The notes: generated by a model not told the origin, from the sequence alone. 26,066 bases of DNA from JBBTRP01 sp038065125 (GCA_038065125.1 JBBTRP010000010.1:1-26066), one strand, 5' to 3'; counted from the stretch's first letter, positions 1 to 8,240 are shown. Numbers and translations are program-made.

Positions 1-2
1 GG

Positions 3-27
3 GGGCGCGAGAATGCGCCCTTTCCTT
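3..27 (+). terminator. Probable intrinsic terminator of an upstream gene
   Basis: GGGCGC (3-8) and GCGCCC (15-20) form a 6-bp GC-only stem with loop GAGAAT, followed by TTTCCTTG. The run of T is short and broken. It fits the end of a gene lying left of the window. The stem is directly visible; the function is inferred. Confidence 0.5.
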
Positions 28-56
28 GTATTTGGATGAGAATATGGGAATATAGT
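26..56 (+). promoter_or_regulatory. Possible promoter for the zinc finger gene
   Basis: TATAGT at 51-56 is a good -10 hexamer. The same hexamer is used before pyk, secG and tRNA-Leu in this window. The only -35 candidate is TTGTAT (26-31) with a long 19-bp spacer. It lies just after the terminator-like hairpin, as expected for a new transcription unit. No Shine-Dalgarno sequence precedes the ATG at 84. Confidence 0.35.
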
Positions 57-83
57 AAGAAGTGAAATTCATAATGATGATGT

Positions 84-452
84 ATGCACGACCAGCAATT
101 TTTGGACTCGATAAAAGAAAAACTCCTTGTTGAAAAAAAGCGGCTTGAGGAGGAGCTCGGGCGGTTGGGTACTAAGATCGCGGGGAGCTCGGAGTATCAG
201 GCGGCGTGGGAAGAGTACGGCTCCAGCGAGGAAGACAACGCCGCAGAGGTGGCAGCATATGGCGACTCACTGAGTCTGACCACGACCCTCGAAGAAGAGC
301 TCAAAGGAGTCGATGAGTCGCTTGAGCGGCTTGAGAAGGGTGCGTATGGCATTTGTGCGCAATGCGGAACCGAAATTGCCACTGAACGACTCAATGCGCG
401 GCCGATGTCGATATTGTGTGTAACCTGCCAAGCAAAATCCGAAACAGCCTAG
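84..452 (+). CDS. DksA/TraR-family C4 zinc finger protein
   Basis: 122 residues. A Glu/Lys-rich N-terminal half (about 5-85) likely forms the coiled-coil hairpin of this family. It is followed by a four-cysteine zinc finger with C91, C94, C112 and C115 (CAQC ... CVTC). In the family such proteins enter the secondary channel of RNA polymerase and modulate initiation, often with ppGpp, but many short homologues have no known role. The length is between TraR (about 70) and DksA (about 150). The acidic tip residues needed for DksA activity cannot be assigned with certainty. The gene ends 5 nt before the chosen lspA start, so the two are probably co-transcribed. Upstream ATGs at 74, 77 and 80 are out of frame. 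Confidence 0.85.
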   Translation: MHDQQFLDSIKEKLLVEKKRLEEELGRLGTKIAGSSEYQAAWEEYGSSEEDNAAEVAAYGDSLSLTTTLEEELKGVDESLERLEKGAYGICAQCGTEIATERLNARPMSILCVTCQAKSETA

Positions 453-457
453 AAGAC

Positions 458-892
458 ATGTCTTCTTCGGCTTCGAGTCTTGAACTTTTCAAGTGCGGCG
501 CGCGATGCGCCGTGCTTTTTTTTATTGTGCTCGGCATCGACCTGGGGACAAAGGCATTTTTTTGGAATCGAGGGGACGCGCGGATCACGACCGAGTATTT
601 CGGGTTGGTTGCACTTCCCGAAACGGTCGGTCTTTTTTTTATGGCAGTGGTGATCGCGATGTTTGCAGGGTGGGCTGTCCGTGAGTGCGCTGCCAGACAA
701 ACCGCGGTCTTACCGACACTCGTGTGCGCTGGCGCTGGCGGGAATTTTTTTGATCGACTTGTATTTGGTGGCGTGCGGGACTGGATACCAATCTTGGGGT
801 GGTCCACGATCAACGTTGCGGATGTCTCGATCGCCGTGGGCGCGAGCATGCTTGCCATTCTCACGCTCGTTGGTTGGCGCCAAACTACATGA
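458..892 (+). CDS. lspA: Lipoprotein signal peptidase (signal peptidase II)
   Basis: Aspartyl protease of the cytoplasmic membrane that cleaves the signal peptide from prolipoproteins after Lgt has lipidated the cysteine. Visible family motifs: IDLGTK in the first membrane helix, GAGGNFFDR with catalytic D99, and INVADVS with catalytic D122. There are about four hydrophobic segments. At 144 residues it is shorter than the usual ~160; the periplasmic part before D122 is compact and the usual Asn-x-Gly motif after helix 1 is not recognisable (TTEYFGLVALP stands there). The ATG at 458 follows the previous stop by 5 nt; an in-frame GTG at 416 would overlap the previous gene and is less likely. 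The stop overlaps the comM start (ATGA). Its partner lgt is in the same window at 10518. Confidence 0.9.
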   Translation: MSSSASSLELFKCGARCAVLFFIVLGIDLGTKAFFWNRGDARITTEYFGLVALPETVGLFFMAVVIAMFAGWAVRECAARQTAVLPTLVCAGAGGNFFDRLVFGGVRDWIPILGWSTINVADVSIAVGASMLAILTLVGWRQTT

Positions 893-2430
893 CTTCGCGA
901 GTGGCCACGGGCGCGCTGGTCGGTCTGTCCTGCGAGCGGGTTGAAGTGGAGTGTGATGCGGGCACGGGGCAGTTCTCTTGTGTGATTGTGGGTTTGCCGG
1001 ACACGTCGGTCTCGGAGTCGCGCGAACGCGTTCGTGCGGCAATCAAAAATAGCGGATGCTTATTTCCGCGCGGCCGCGTGACGGTGAATCTCGCGCCGGC
1101 AGACGTAAAAAAAGAGGGGTCTGCCTACGACCTGCCGATCGCGCTTGCCATTCTCCTTGCCGATCGATCGGGAGATCATCACGCATTGAAATCAAGTATA
1201 TTTGCGGGAGAGCTCTCGCTGGAAGGCGATGTGCGCCCGATTGCCGGAGCGGTGTCCTTGGCGGCGCTGGCGCGGCAGCTGGGATATCAAAATGTATTTG
1301 TGCCAGCCAAGAACGCAGCGGAAGCCGCGCTCATTGAGGGCGTGACCGTATATCCGGTCGAGCGGTTGCGTGATGCGTTGGTGCACGTGCTGGGAGAGGA
1401 GGAGATTGCTCCCTTTGACCGCAAGTCTCAGGTAGCGCCAGAAACAAGTGAACGTCCCGGCAGCGACTTTGCGCACATTCGCGGATGCAGTTCTGCAAAG
1501 CGCGCGCTGGAGATCGCCGCGGCGGGCGGACACAACGTCATGCTGTTCGGTCCTCCCGGATCGGGAAAGACGCTGCTTGCAAAAAGTTTTCCTACGATTC
1601 TTCCCGCACTCTCCCCTAATGAGGCGCTTGAGGTGACGCGGATCTATAGCTCCGTTGGGCTACTCTCGCACCGCACGCAATCCGCGCTGATGACAACGCG
1701 GCCGTTTCGCAGTCCGCATCATACCGCGTCACGCGCAGCGCTGGTGGGCGGGGGATCGAGCGTGCGCCCTGGGGAGATCACGCTCGCGCATCGAGGAGTG
1801 TTGTTCCTTGATGAGCTTCCGGAATTTCCGCGCTCCGTTCTGGAGTCGCTGCGCCAGCCGCTTGAGGACGGGGTCGTCACCGTGAGCCGTGCGGCGGGCA
1901 CGGTGCAGTTTCCCGCCCGTTTCACGCTCATCGCCGCGCAAAATCCCTGCCCGTGCGGGTACTGGGGTTCGAGCGAGAAAGCGTGCATTTGCACGACCAA
2001 CCAGGTGTTCTCCTATCAGAAACGCGTGTCAGGTCCCTTACTGGATCGCATTGATCTTTTTGTCGAAGTCTCGCAAATTCCAGTTAAAGATTTGGATGGA
2101 TACGCGGATGAGGAGTCGTCGCGCAGTATTCAAGAGCGCGTCCAAGAAGCGCGCACCGTGCAGTCCACGCGTTTTGTGGAGTTGTCCTTTGGTACGAACG
2201 CCGAGATTCCTTCGCACGGGATCGAGGAGCGATGCTCCCTCTCGCCGGGGGCGCGGTCACTGTTGAGACTAGCGTGCGAGAAGATGAACCTTACCCCGCG
2301 GTCGTACTTCCGGGTAATGAAGGTTGCGCGCACCATCGCCGATCTTGCCCGGCAAGACGCGGTTACCGAAGCGCACATCGCCGAGAGTTTACAGTATCGA
2401 AAAAAGCACGAGTCGGCGTTTATCGGATGA
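889..2430 (+). CDS. comM: YifB/ComM-family Mg-chelatase-like AAA+ ATPase
   Basis: 513 residues. Order: N-terminal ChlI-like domain in the Lon protease S16-like fold (about 1-190), an AAA+ core with Walker A GPPGSGKT (221-228) and Walker B VLFLDEL (304-310), then the C-terminal Mg-chelatase domain ending about 508. In Haemophilus and Vibrio, ComM is a hexameric helicase that promotes branch migration during integration of transformed DNA; homologues occur in almost all bacteria, including ones not known to be competent. The start at 889 overlaps the lspA stop (ATGA). A longer frame opening at 799 lies inside lspA and its extra 30 residues match nothing in the family. The 3' end overlaps the convergent peptidase gene by 11 nt. 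Confidence 0.93.
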   Translation: MTSRVATGALVGLSCERVEVECDAGTGQFSCVIVGLPDTSVSESRERVRAAIKNSGCLFPRGRVTVNLAPADVKKEGSAYDLPIALAILLADRSGDHHALKSSIFAGELSLEGDVRPIAGAVSLAALARQLGYQNVFVPAKNAAEAALIEGVTVYPVERLRDALVHVLGEEEIAPFDRKSQVAPETSERPGSDFAHIRGCSSAKRALEIAAAGGHNVMLFGPPGSGKTLLAKSFPTILPALSPNEALEVTRIYSSVGLLSHRTQSALMTTRPFRSPHHTASRAALVGGGSSVRPGEITLAHRGVLFLDELPEFPRSVLESLRQPLEDGVVTVSRAAGTVQFPARFTLIAAQNPCPCGYWGSSEKACICTTNQVFSYQKRVSGPLLDRIDLFVEVSQIPVKDLDGYADEESSRSIQERVQEARTVQSTRFVELSFGTNAEIPSHGIEERCSLSPGARSLLRLACEKMNLTPRSYFRVMKVARTIADLARQDAVTEAHIAESLQYRKKHESAFIG

Positions 2431-3775
2431 AACTAAAGGGGTTCACGCGGCGTCCGCCAACGGTGACTTCGAAGTGAAGGTGCGGTCCCGTAGAGCGGCC
2501 GGTCGAGCCCACCATGGCGATGGTCTCGCCTTGCGCCACGTACTCGCCGCGTCCAACGAACAAACGACTCGCGTGCGCGTAGCGGGTTTTTTTGCCCCCG
2601 CCGTGATCGACGACGACCGTAAGTCCGTAGCCGCGCTGCCATCCTGCGATGATCACGCGTCCGTCTGCCGCGGCAAGAATCCGGTTGGTAGTTGGGCCGG
2701 CGATATCAACCCCCGAGTGTCGCCATGAGAAGTACTGCGTGATGCGTCGCGCACTTGTGGGCCAGATCATTCCTGCGCCCGTGATGCGGGGAATCGAAAC
2801 GCGCGGCACTGGCTTCAAGAGGTTTTTGAGTCGCCCGACAATCGTTCGGGGCACTCCCGCGCTGGCAATCGTGCGCGAAGGCGCGGGTAGTACGGCATCC
2901 GGGATGATCAGAGTCGCGCCAATTCTGAGGCGATCGGACGGAAGGGTGTTGAGCGCGATGATCTTGTCTGCGGTTGTTTGGAACGTGTGTGCGATGGTGC
3001 CGAGCGTATCACCCGGGCGAATGCGGTAGACAATGCCGTCGCGCGGAAGGATCGTGAGGCGCTGCCCAATCCCCAGCGTCGAATATGCCGACAGGTTGTT
3101 TGCCGCAAGGAGCGTGGAGACTTTTAGTCCGAATCGGCCCGCGATACCTCCAAGCGTGTCGCCCTCCTGGACGGCGTAGACTTGGATTGCGGAGGGTTTT
3201 TCTACCCGCTCCGCGGTACTCGGAAGAATCGGCTTTATGAGTGCGCCGGTGTTGACCGCGATATCGCCCGGCAGGATCCGTGTGTCTCGCTCTTCCTCGG
3301 TCGCCGTCGTTTCCGCAGAGGGACGAACTCCCGACACGGGAGAGTATTGGACATCCGTACTATCCGAAAGCAGCGACTCTTCTTCAATAACAATCTGTTC
3401 ATCCTCGGCACGCGGGATAAGCCGTGACAAAATATTTTTAGGGTTTAAGATATCCGGAGGCGCCTCACGGTAGGCGAGCTGACTAGTCGCGGCCGTCACG
3501 CCGATACCGATCAGCAGAAGGTGAAGAGCGGTTTTTGACGAGACGATGGTGAGGAAGGGGTTCTTAACGATGACGCCGAACCGGCCTAAGCGAGCACGGA
3601 ATTTGAGGTGGATTTTATAGAGAAAGACCAGCGGTCGCTTGAAGAGAAGCCCTGCCGCCCATGCGATGGTATCGATGACGCCGCGAAAAAGAAAAAGAAG
3701 AATTCGTTTTCCCAGAATTCCCAATTTGATGGCGCTGATCGCGCAGTCAAGGAGGATTTTTTGAAACGGTCGCAT
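2420..3775 (-). CDS. Membrane-anchored LysM / M23 metallopeptidase
   Basis: 451 residues. Three hydrophobic stretches lie in the first 100 residues, the clearest at about 81-98. An acidic, low-complexity linker follows, then two LysM peptidoglycan-binding motifs (about 198-244 and 248-293) and a C-terminal peptidase M23 (LytM/DipM type) domain (about 349-446). The zinc ligands and catalytic residues are all present: H353 and D357 (HSGVD), H401 (RYAH), and H432/H434 in HLHF. It probably cuts cell-wall cross-links or activates other hydrolases during growth and division. The start at 3775 was chosen because the upstream ATG at 3820 would overlap the divergent gene. No SD is visible. The stop overlaps comM tail to tail, leaving no room for a terminator between them. 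Confidence 0.9.
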   Translation of the reverse strand: MRPFQKILLDCAISAIKLGILGKRILLFLFRGVIDTIAWAAGLLFKRPLVFLYKIHLKFRARLGRFGVIVKNPFLTIVSSKTALHLLLIGIGVTAATSQLAYREAPPDILNPKNILSRLIPRAEDEQIVIEEESLLSDSTDVQYSPVSGVRPSAETTATEEERDTRILPGDIAVNTGALIKPILPSTAERVEKPSAIQVYAVQEGDTLGGIAGRFGLKVSTLLAANNLSAYSTLGIGQRLTILPRDGIVYRIRPGDTLGTIAHTFQTTADKIIALNTLPSDRLRIGATLIIPDAVLPAPSRTIASAGVPRTIVGRLKNLLKPVPRVSIPRITGAGMIWPTSARRITQYFSWRHSGVDIAGPTTNRILAAADGRVIIAGWQRGYGLTVVVDHGGGKKTRYAHASRLFVGRGEYVAQGETIAMVGSTGRSTGPHLHFEVTVGGRRVNPFSFIR

Positions 3776-3804
3776 GAAATAACGTCTAGCAATGATATCG
3801 GGGT

Positions 3805-4776
3805 ATGGACGAAAAGTCAATCGAGGGAAATGATTTAGAACACGCGATTGTCTCGACGATCGCGTACTATGATTTGTTCGAGTATCCGCTCACACTTCTT
3901 GAGTTGTGGCAGTATCTGATCGCACCCGCGCCGGCATCCGTCACACCGGGCGATATTGCAGAAGCGCTTGAAGAGTCCGCACTCCTCACGGAGCACATAC
4001 AAAGCGATCACGGATTTTATTTTTTGAAAGGTCGAGAAGGTATTCTGAGGGTTCGTCGCGATCGATCGACGATTGCGGTGCGCAAAATTCGGTGCGCGCG
4101 GGCGTTTGCACGCCTGGCGGCAGCTGTGCCGTTCGTCCGATTTATCGGCGTGTGCAATACGGTCGGATTGCGGCATGCGAGCGAGGAGAGCGATATCGAC
4201 TTTCTCGTCATCGCACAGGGCGGGGCACTCTGGCTGGTCCGCGCGTGCACAACCACACTGGCGCACCTGTTGGGTGTTCGGCCGCACCAGCGAGGACGGA
4301 TGAAAGACACGATGTGTTTGAGTTTCTTTCTCTCGGACGCGGCGTTCAATCTTGAATCCAGTGCGCTGCCTGAACGGGGAGGTGTTCATGACGTATACCT
4401 CGCGGCGTGGACGGGGCACATCACGCCGCTGTTTGATGAGAGAGACACCTTTTCGCGGCTGCACGATGCTAATCGCTGGACGAGCGTTCATCGCCCGAAC
4501 ATGCACGCGATCCAGCCGCCGCACAGTGCGATGGTACAATTGTGGCCGATCGCCCGATGGATAAAACGGCTCGGCGAGGTGGTTCTTTCTCCGCTGCTTT
4601 CATTCTTTGAGGACGCATCACGCACTTGGCAGCTTTCGATTCTTCCCCGTGAACTCAAAGAGCTCATGAATCGCGATACGCGCGTTGTGCTCAGAGATAC
4701 AATGCTCAAGTTACATCATAACGACCGGCGCGAAGAAATTCGCTCTGCGTGGGTCGAAAAAATTCAATCGCTATGA
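3805..4776 (+). CDS. Nucleotidyltransferase-fold domain protein of unknown role
   Basis: 323 residues. The central part reads GVCNTVGL (115-122) followed by SDIDFLVI (129-136). This is the helical turn and Asp-x-Asp metal-binding pattern (D130, D132) of the polymerase-beta/MNT nucleotidyltransferase fold. The N-terminal ~85 residues look like a winged-helix segment (LEHAIVSTIAYYDLFEYPLT). The C-terminal half has an amphipathic, partly hydrophobic region near 240-270. The substrate cannot be told from sequence. The gene ends inside the start of the O-antigen-ligase-like gene (ATGA at 4773), so translation is probably coupled, and a role in envelope polysaccharide is possible but only inferred from that linkage. 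Confidence 0.6.
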   Translation: MDEKSIEGNDLEHAIVSTIAYYDLFEYPLTLLELWQYLIAPAPASVTPGDIAEALEESALLTEHIQSDHGFYFLKGREGILRVRRDRSTIAVRKIRCARAFARLAAAVPFVRFIGVCNTVGLRHASEESDIDFLVIAQGGALWLVRACTTTLAHLLGVRPHQRGRMKDTMCLSFFLSDAAFNLESSALPERGGVHDVYLAAWTGHITPLFDERDTFSRLHDANRWTSVHRPNMHAIQPPHSAMVQLWPIARWIKRLGEVVLSPLLSFFEDASRTWQLSILPRELKELMNRDTRVVLRDTMLKLHHNDRREEIRSAWVEKIQSL

Positions 4777-6125
4777 CCCTTGATCGAATCACAAAAATTT
4801 TGTTGGGAGTTTTTGTTTTTTTCCTTCCTTGGCAAACGTCACTCATTCTCCGGGGAGGGCTCATCGGCAAGGCGGGAACGGGTCTTGTGGGGCCCTGGCA
4901 GTACGGCACGATCCAGTTAATGGGACTTGATCTCGTCGTGGGTGCTCTCTGTGTATGTGTCGCTGTTCGCGCGGCGCGCGGCGCGCGGCCACCCTCGGGG
5001 TGGTGGAGACGCGTTGACTCAATCTCTCTGATCACACTCCTGTGTGTCGCCGCGCTTTCGATCCTGTGGTCTACTGATCGAGTGCTTGCCCTCGCCATGA
5101 CGCTGCGACTGGTCGAAGGAGTGTTTTTATATTCGCTGGTGCGATCAGCAAATATCTCTCTCGCGTCGATCGCGATCCCATGGGTTGTTGCTGGGTGTAT
5201 TCAGGCAGTGCTAGGTATTGTGCAGTTCGCTGGACAAGAGGTGATCTCCTCTTCGTGGCTTGGCATGGCTCATCACGCACCGGAAAATTTGGGAGACAGC
5301 GTGGTCGAAAATGCAGACGTGCGATGGCTGCGCGCATACGGGAGTTTTGCCCACCCGAATCTGTTGGGGTTTCATCTGGCCGCGTCGTTGGTTTTTACAT
5401 TCTGGCTTTTGGGAAGGGTGCGCGAAAAATGGCATTCGATTTTCTTGATTGCCGCGAGTGCGCTTCTGGCATCGGGACTTTTTTTTACCTTTTCGCGCGA
5501 AAGCTGGCTGGGGTTGTTGGTCGGGGCGGTTGGCGTGTTGTGTGCACTGATTTTTTTTCGAAGCGAGAGGGGGGCCATCGCATCTTCGGATTCAAGCCGA
5601 GTTTCAGGAGGAGTGGTCGCATTCGTGGCGTGCGCGATCGCGGTTTCAATTCTCTCCGCCGCGCACTGGGAGCCGCTTTCCGCCCGTCTGGGTTTTGCAG
5701 GGGTTCAGCGCCTTGAAACGCGCTCCATCAGCGAACGACTCGGAGGATTTGCGCAAGGAGTCACTGTGTTTGGCGAGCGGATTTTCACGGGAACGGGAAT
5801 CGGGCAGTATACGAAGGTGCTTTTTGAAAATGACGTAAAGAAAAAATCCTATCAGCCATGGTTTTCCTATCAGCCGGTTCATAATATGCTTCTTCTGGTT
5901 GCCGCAGAACTTGGGATTGCCGGCGGGCTCATATTTTTTGCCTTTATTGCTGCTGTGTTTATCGGGTCGGGCTTGGTTTTCCCGCCAGGCTCTCTGATAA
6001 TTCTCGTGCTTGTTGCCGGTGTGTTTGATCATTTTCTCTGGAGTCTTGCGCCTGGAATCTTGATGTTCTGGGTGGCCGTGGGCGCGGCATCAAAACCCCT
6101 TGACAAGAAAAACGAAGCGTCCTAA
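4773..6125 (+). CDS. O-antigen ligase / polymerase-family membrane protein
   Basis: 450 residues with about ten to twelve hydrophobic helices. Family hallmarks (Wzy/WaaL/ExoQ group) are the YGSFAHPNLLGFH segment before a long helix, a loop with TGTGIGQY, and VHNMLLLVAAELGIAGG near the C-terminus. Such proteins join or polymerise undecaprenyl-linked glycans on the outer face of the membrane. WaaL cannot be separated from Wzy or a teichuronic-type ligase from one sequence. The start at 4773 overlaps the previous stop; an in-frame GTG at 4749 is less likely. The groESL promoter is embedded in its last codons and the stop codon TAA forms part of that promoter's -10 box. Confidence 0.8.
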   Translation: MTLDRITKILLGVFVFFLPWQTSLILRGGLIGKAGTGLVGPWQYGTIQLMGLDLVVGALCVCVAVRAARGARPPSGWWRRVDSISLITLLCVAALSILWSTDRVLALAMTLRLVEGVFLYSLVRSANISLASIAIPWVVAGCIQAVLGIVQFAGQEVISSSWLGMAHHAPENLGDSVVENADVRWLRAYGSFAHPNLLGFHLAASLVFTFWLLGRVREKWHSIFLIAASALLASGLFFTFSRESWLGLLVGAVGVLCALIFFRSERGAIASSDSSRVSGGVVAFVACAIAVSILSAAHWEPLSARLGFAGVQRLETRSISERLGGFAQGVTVFGERIFTGTGIGQYTKVLFENDVKKKSYQPWFSYQPVHNMLLLVAAELGIAGGLIFFAFIAAVFIGSGLVFPPGSLIILVLVAGVFDHFLWSLAPGILMFWVAVGAASKPLDKKNEAS

Positions 6126-6128
6126 ACT
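6100..6128 (+). promoter_or_regulatory. Strong sigma-70-type promoter for groES-groEL
   Basis: TTGACA (6100-6105), 17-bp spacer, TAAACT (6123-6128). Transcription should begin near 6135, leaving a leader of about 68 nt. The leader contains AACC-GTC / GAC-CGGTT arms (6138-6144 and 6154-6161, one bulged base) with GGAGG in the loop region. No CIRCE element (TTAGCACTC-N9-GAGTGCTAA) is visible, so HrcA control is not supported. Confidence 0.85.
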
Positions 6129-6165
6129 GCTGCCTACAACCGTCATCTCTGGAGGACCGGTTTTT

Positions 6166-6189
6166 ATGTCTCGAAATTTTAATCCGTAA
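6166..6189 (+). CDS. Possible 7-residue leader peptide before groES
   Basis: ATG at 6166 opens a frame coding MSRNFNP and ends at TAA 6187-6189. It is preceded by GGAGGA (6151-6156), one of the best SD matches in the window, with about 10 nt spacing. groES itself starts 13 nt later with no SD. Ribosomes could load at this site and re-initiate at groES. It may also be chance; nothing but position supports it. Confidence 0.35.
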   Translation: MSRNFNP

Positions 6190-6202
6190 TTTTTAGTTTG
6201 CT

Positions 6203-6493
6203 ATGCAGCTGAAACCACTCGGTGACCGTTTGATCGTCGAACCGATCAACGAAGACGAAGTGACCAAGGCCGGAATTATTTTGCCGGACACGGTCGATAA
6301 GGAAAAACCGGAACGCGGCATGGTCGTTGCCGTTGGCCCCGGCAAGCTCCTCGAGAGCGGCTCAAGGCTCGCGATGGACGTGAAGGTCGGAGACACGGTG
6401 GTCTTTAAGAAGTACAGTCCAGACGAGGTGAAAATCGACGGCAAGGAGTATCTGATCCTTTCGGAGTCGGATATCATGGCGGTCGTCGCGTAA
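6203..6493 (+). CDS. groES: Co-chaperonin GroES (Cpn10)
   Basis: 96 residues covering the whole Cpn10 fold: LKPLGDRLIVEP at the start, a mobile-loop region (about 17-36, TKAGIILPDTVDKEKPERG), VGDTVVFKKYS and the closing ILSESDIMAVV. It caps the GroEL ring and helps fold proteins in the cytoplasm. The length is the family norm. groEL follows after 34 nt. The ATG has no SD; TTTTTAG lies 8-14 nt before it, and a similar TTTTAG precedes groEL. Confidence 0.97.
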   Translation: MQLKPLGDRLIVEPINEDEVTKAGIILPDTVDKEKPERGMVVAVGPGKLLESGSRLAMDVKVGDTVVFKKYSPDEVKIDGKEYLILSESDIMAVVA

Positions 6494-6527
6494 CTCATAA
6501 ACGTACCGAAACGTTAAGTTTTAGATT

Positions 6528-8180
6528 ATGGCAAAACAGATCATGTTCAATGAGCAGGCGCGCGCGGCGGTTAAGCGCGGCGTCGACAAGCTCGCAGACG
6601 CGGTCAAGGTGACCCTGGGACCTAAAGGACGCAATGTCGTTTTTGATAAGGGATTCGGTTCACCGACGATCACCAATGACGGCGTCACAATCGCGAAAGA
6701 GATTTCGCTTGCGGATAAATTTGAAAACATTGGCGCGGAACTCGTGAAAGAGGTCGCGACCAAAACCAACGATGTCGCCGGCGACGGTACCACCACCGCG
6801 ACACTGCTCGCGCAGATAATATTCTCGGAAGGATTAAAGAACGTTGCGGCAGGAGCAAATCCCATGCTGATTCGTCGTGGAATTGAGAAGGGCGTGCTCG
6901 CAGTTGTCGATGAGTTGAAAAATGTCATTTCCAAGCCGGTCGCGGGACAGGATGATATTGCGCATATCGCATCAATTTCCGCAAACGATCCGGAAATCGG
7001 TAGGATCATCGCGGATGCGATGAAAGAGGTTGGCTCGGACGGCGTGATCACCGTTGAAGAGTCGCAGTCCTTCGGCGTTGAGAAAGAGCTCGTGGAAGGA
7101 ATGCAGTTTGATAAGGGGTATGTCTCTCCCTATATGGTCACCAATTCGGACCGTATGGAAGCCGAGTATCAGGAACCCTACATCCTGATCACCGACAAGA
7201 AAATTTCTTCGATCCGCGACATCTTGCCCGTGTTGGAAAAGATCGCGGCGACCGGAAAAAAAGAGCTCGTCGTGATTGCCGAGGACTTGGAGGGCGAAGC
7301 GCTTGCGACGTTGGTCGTGAACAAGATTCGCGGTACGTTCAACTGTCTTGCGATCAAGGCTCCGGGATTTGGCGACCGTCGCAAGGAGATGCTCGCTGAC
7401 ATCGCGACACTCACCGGTGGTAAGGTCATTTCCGAAGAGGTCGGCCTCAAGCTTGAGAACGCGACCCTGGAGTCTCTGGGCCGCGCACGCAAGGTCGTCG
7501 CGAGCAAGGACACGACCACGATTGTTGAAGGCAAGGGAGATCCGGCCGCGCTGAAATCGCGCGTTGCTGCACTCAAGAAACAGATCGAGCAGACCGACTC
7601 TGATTACGACAAAGAGAAGCTGCAGGAGCGCCTGGCAAAATTGGCCGGAGGTGTTGCAGTCCTCAAAGTCGGCGCCGCAACCGAGACCGAAATGAAGGAG
7701 AAAAAGTATCGCATTGAGGACGCGCTCTCCGCAACCAAGGCGGCCATGGAAGAGGGTATCGTGCCTGGAGGCGGCGTCGCGTTTATGCGCTGCATTCCTG
7801 CTTTGGAAAAAGTGAAGACCGATTCCCACGAAGAAAAAGTGGGACTCGACATCCTCAGGCGCGCGCTCGAAGAGCCGGTGCGCCAGATTGCGCACAACGC
7901 CGGCCGCGACGCAAGCGTGGTTGCGGAAGAGGTTAAGAAACGCAAGGGGAGCGAGGGGTACAATGCAGCGGACGATCGGTATGAAGATCTGGTTGCCGCA
8001 GGTATCATCGACCCGACAAAAGTTACCCGCTCTGCGTTGCAGAATGCGGCATCGATCGCCTCAATGCTTCTGACCACCGAGGTCGTCATTGCAGACGTTC
8101 CGGATAAGAAGGATGATCACACAGCTGGCGGTGGCGGCATGCCGGGCGGTATGGGCGGAGGAATGGACTACGGATACTAA
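6528..8180 (+). CDS. groEL: Chaperonin GroEL (Cpn60)
   Basis: 550 residues, full length. Visible landmarks: VTLGPKGRNV near residue 30 and the ATP site GDGTTTAT near 86, a complete apical domain in the middle, and the EEGIVPGGGVA segment near 400. The C-terminus is a Gly-Met-rich tail (GGMPGGMGGGMDYGY) as in Escherichia coli. It forms the double-ring folding chamber with GroES. It is second in a two-gene operon and ends 24 nt before a strong terminator. Between groES and groEL is a small palindrome, AACGT-N6-ACGTT. Confidence 0.98.
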   Translation: MAKQIMFNEQARAAVKRGVDKLADAVKVTLGPKGRNVVFDKGFGSPTITNDGVTIAKEISLADKFENIGAELVKEVATKTNDVAGDGTTTATLLAQIIFSEGLKNVAAGANPMLIRRGIEKGVLAVVDELKNVISKPVAGQDDIAHIASISANDPEIGRIIADAMKEVGSDGVITVEESQSFGVEKELVEGMQFDKGYVSPYMVTNSDRMEAEYQEPYILITDKKISSIRDILPVLEKIAATGKKELVVIAEDLEGEALATLVVNKIRGTFNCLAIKAPGFGDRRKEMLADIATLTGGKVISEEVGLKLENATLESLGRARKVVASKDTTTIVEGKGDPAALKSRVAALKKQIEQTDSDYDKEKLQERLAKLAGGVAVLKVGAATETEMKEKKYRIEDALSATKAAMEEGIVPGGGVAFMRCIPALEKVKTDSHEEKVGLDILRRALEEPVRQIAHNAGRDASVVAEEVKKRKGSEGYNAADDRYEDLVAAGIIDPTKVTRSALQNAASIASMLLTTEVVIADVPDKKDDHTAGGGGMPGGMGGGMDYGY

Positions 8181-8184
8181 GGGA

Positions 8185-8198
8185 AGCTTGTAGCTTTT
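8185..8198. repeat. Two heptamer units after groEL
   Basis: AGCTTGT (8185-8191) and AGCTTTT (8192-8198) follow the groEL stop directly. Both units recur as perfect arrays elsewhere: AGCTTTT four times at 14592 and AGCTTGT four times at 16830. This looks like a short member or remnant of the same repeat family. Confidence 0.5.
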
Positions 8199-8203
8199 AA
8201 AGG

Positions 8204-8240
8204 AAGACCGGGGTAAAACCCGGTCTTTTCTTGTTTTTTT
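8204..8240 (+). terminator. Intrinsic terminator of groES-groEL
   Basis: AAGACCGGG (8204-8212) pairs perfectly with CCCGGTCTT (8219-8227) around a 6-nt loop. TTCTTG and a run of nine T follow. Confidence 0.92.

Noticed and set aside
799..888. N-terminal extension of comM
   Set aside because: It lies inside lspA and the added residues match nothing; the ATGA junction at 889 fits better.
6129..6202. CIRCE/HrcA site before groES
   Set aside because: No TTAGCACTC-N9-GAGTGCTAA or close variant is present.
6972..7895. 307-codon minus-strand frame inside groEL
   Set aside because: It is the shadow of groEL in GC-rich codons; it has no recognisable protein features and no start signal.
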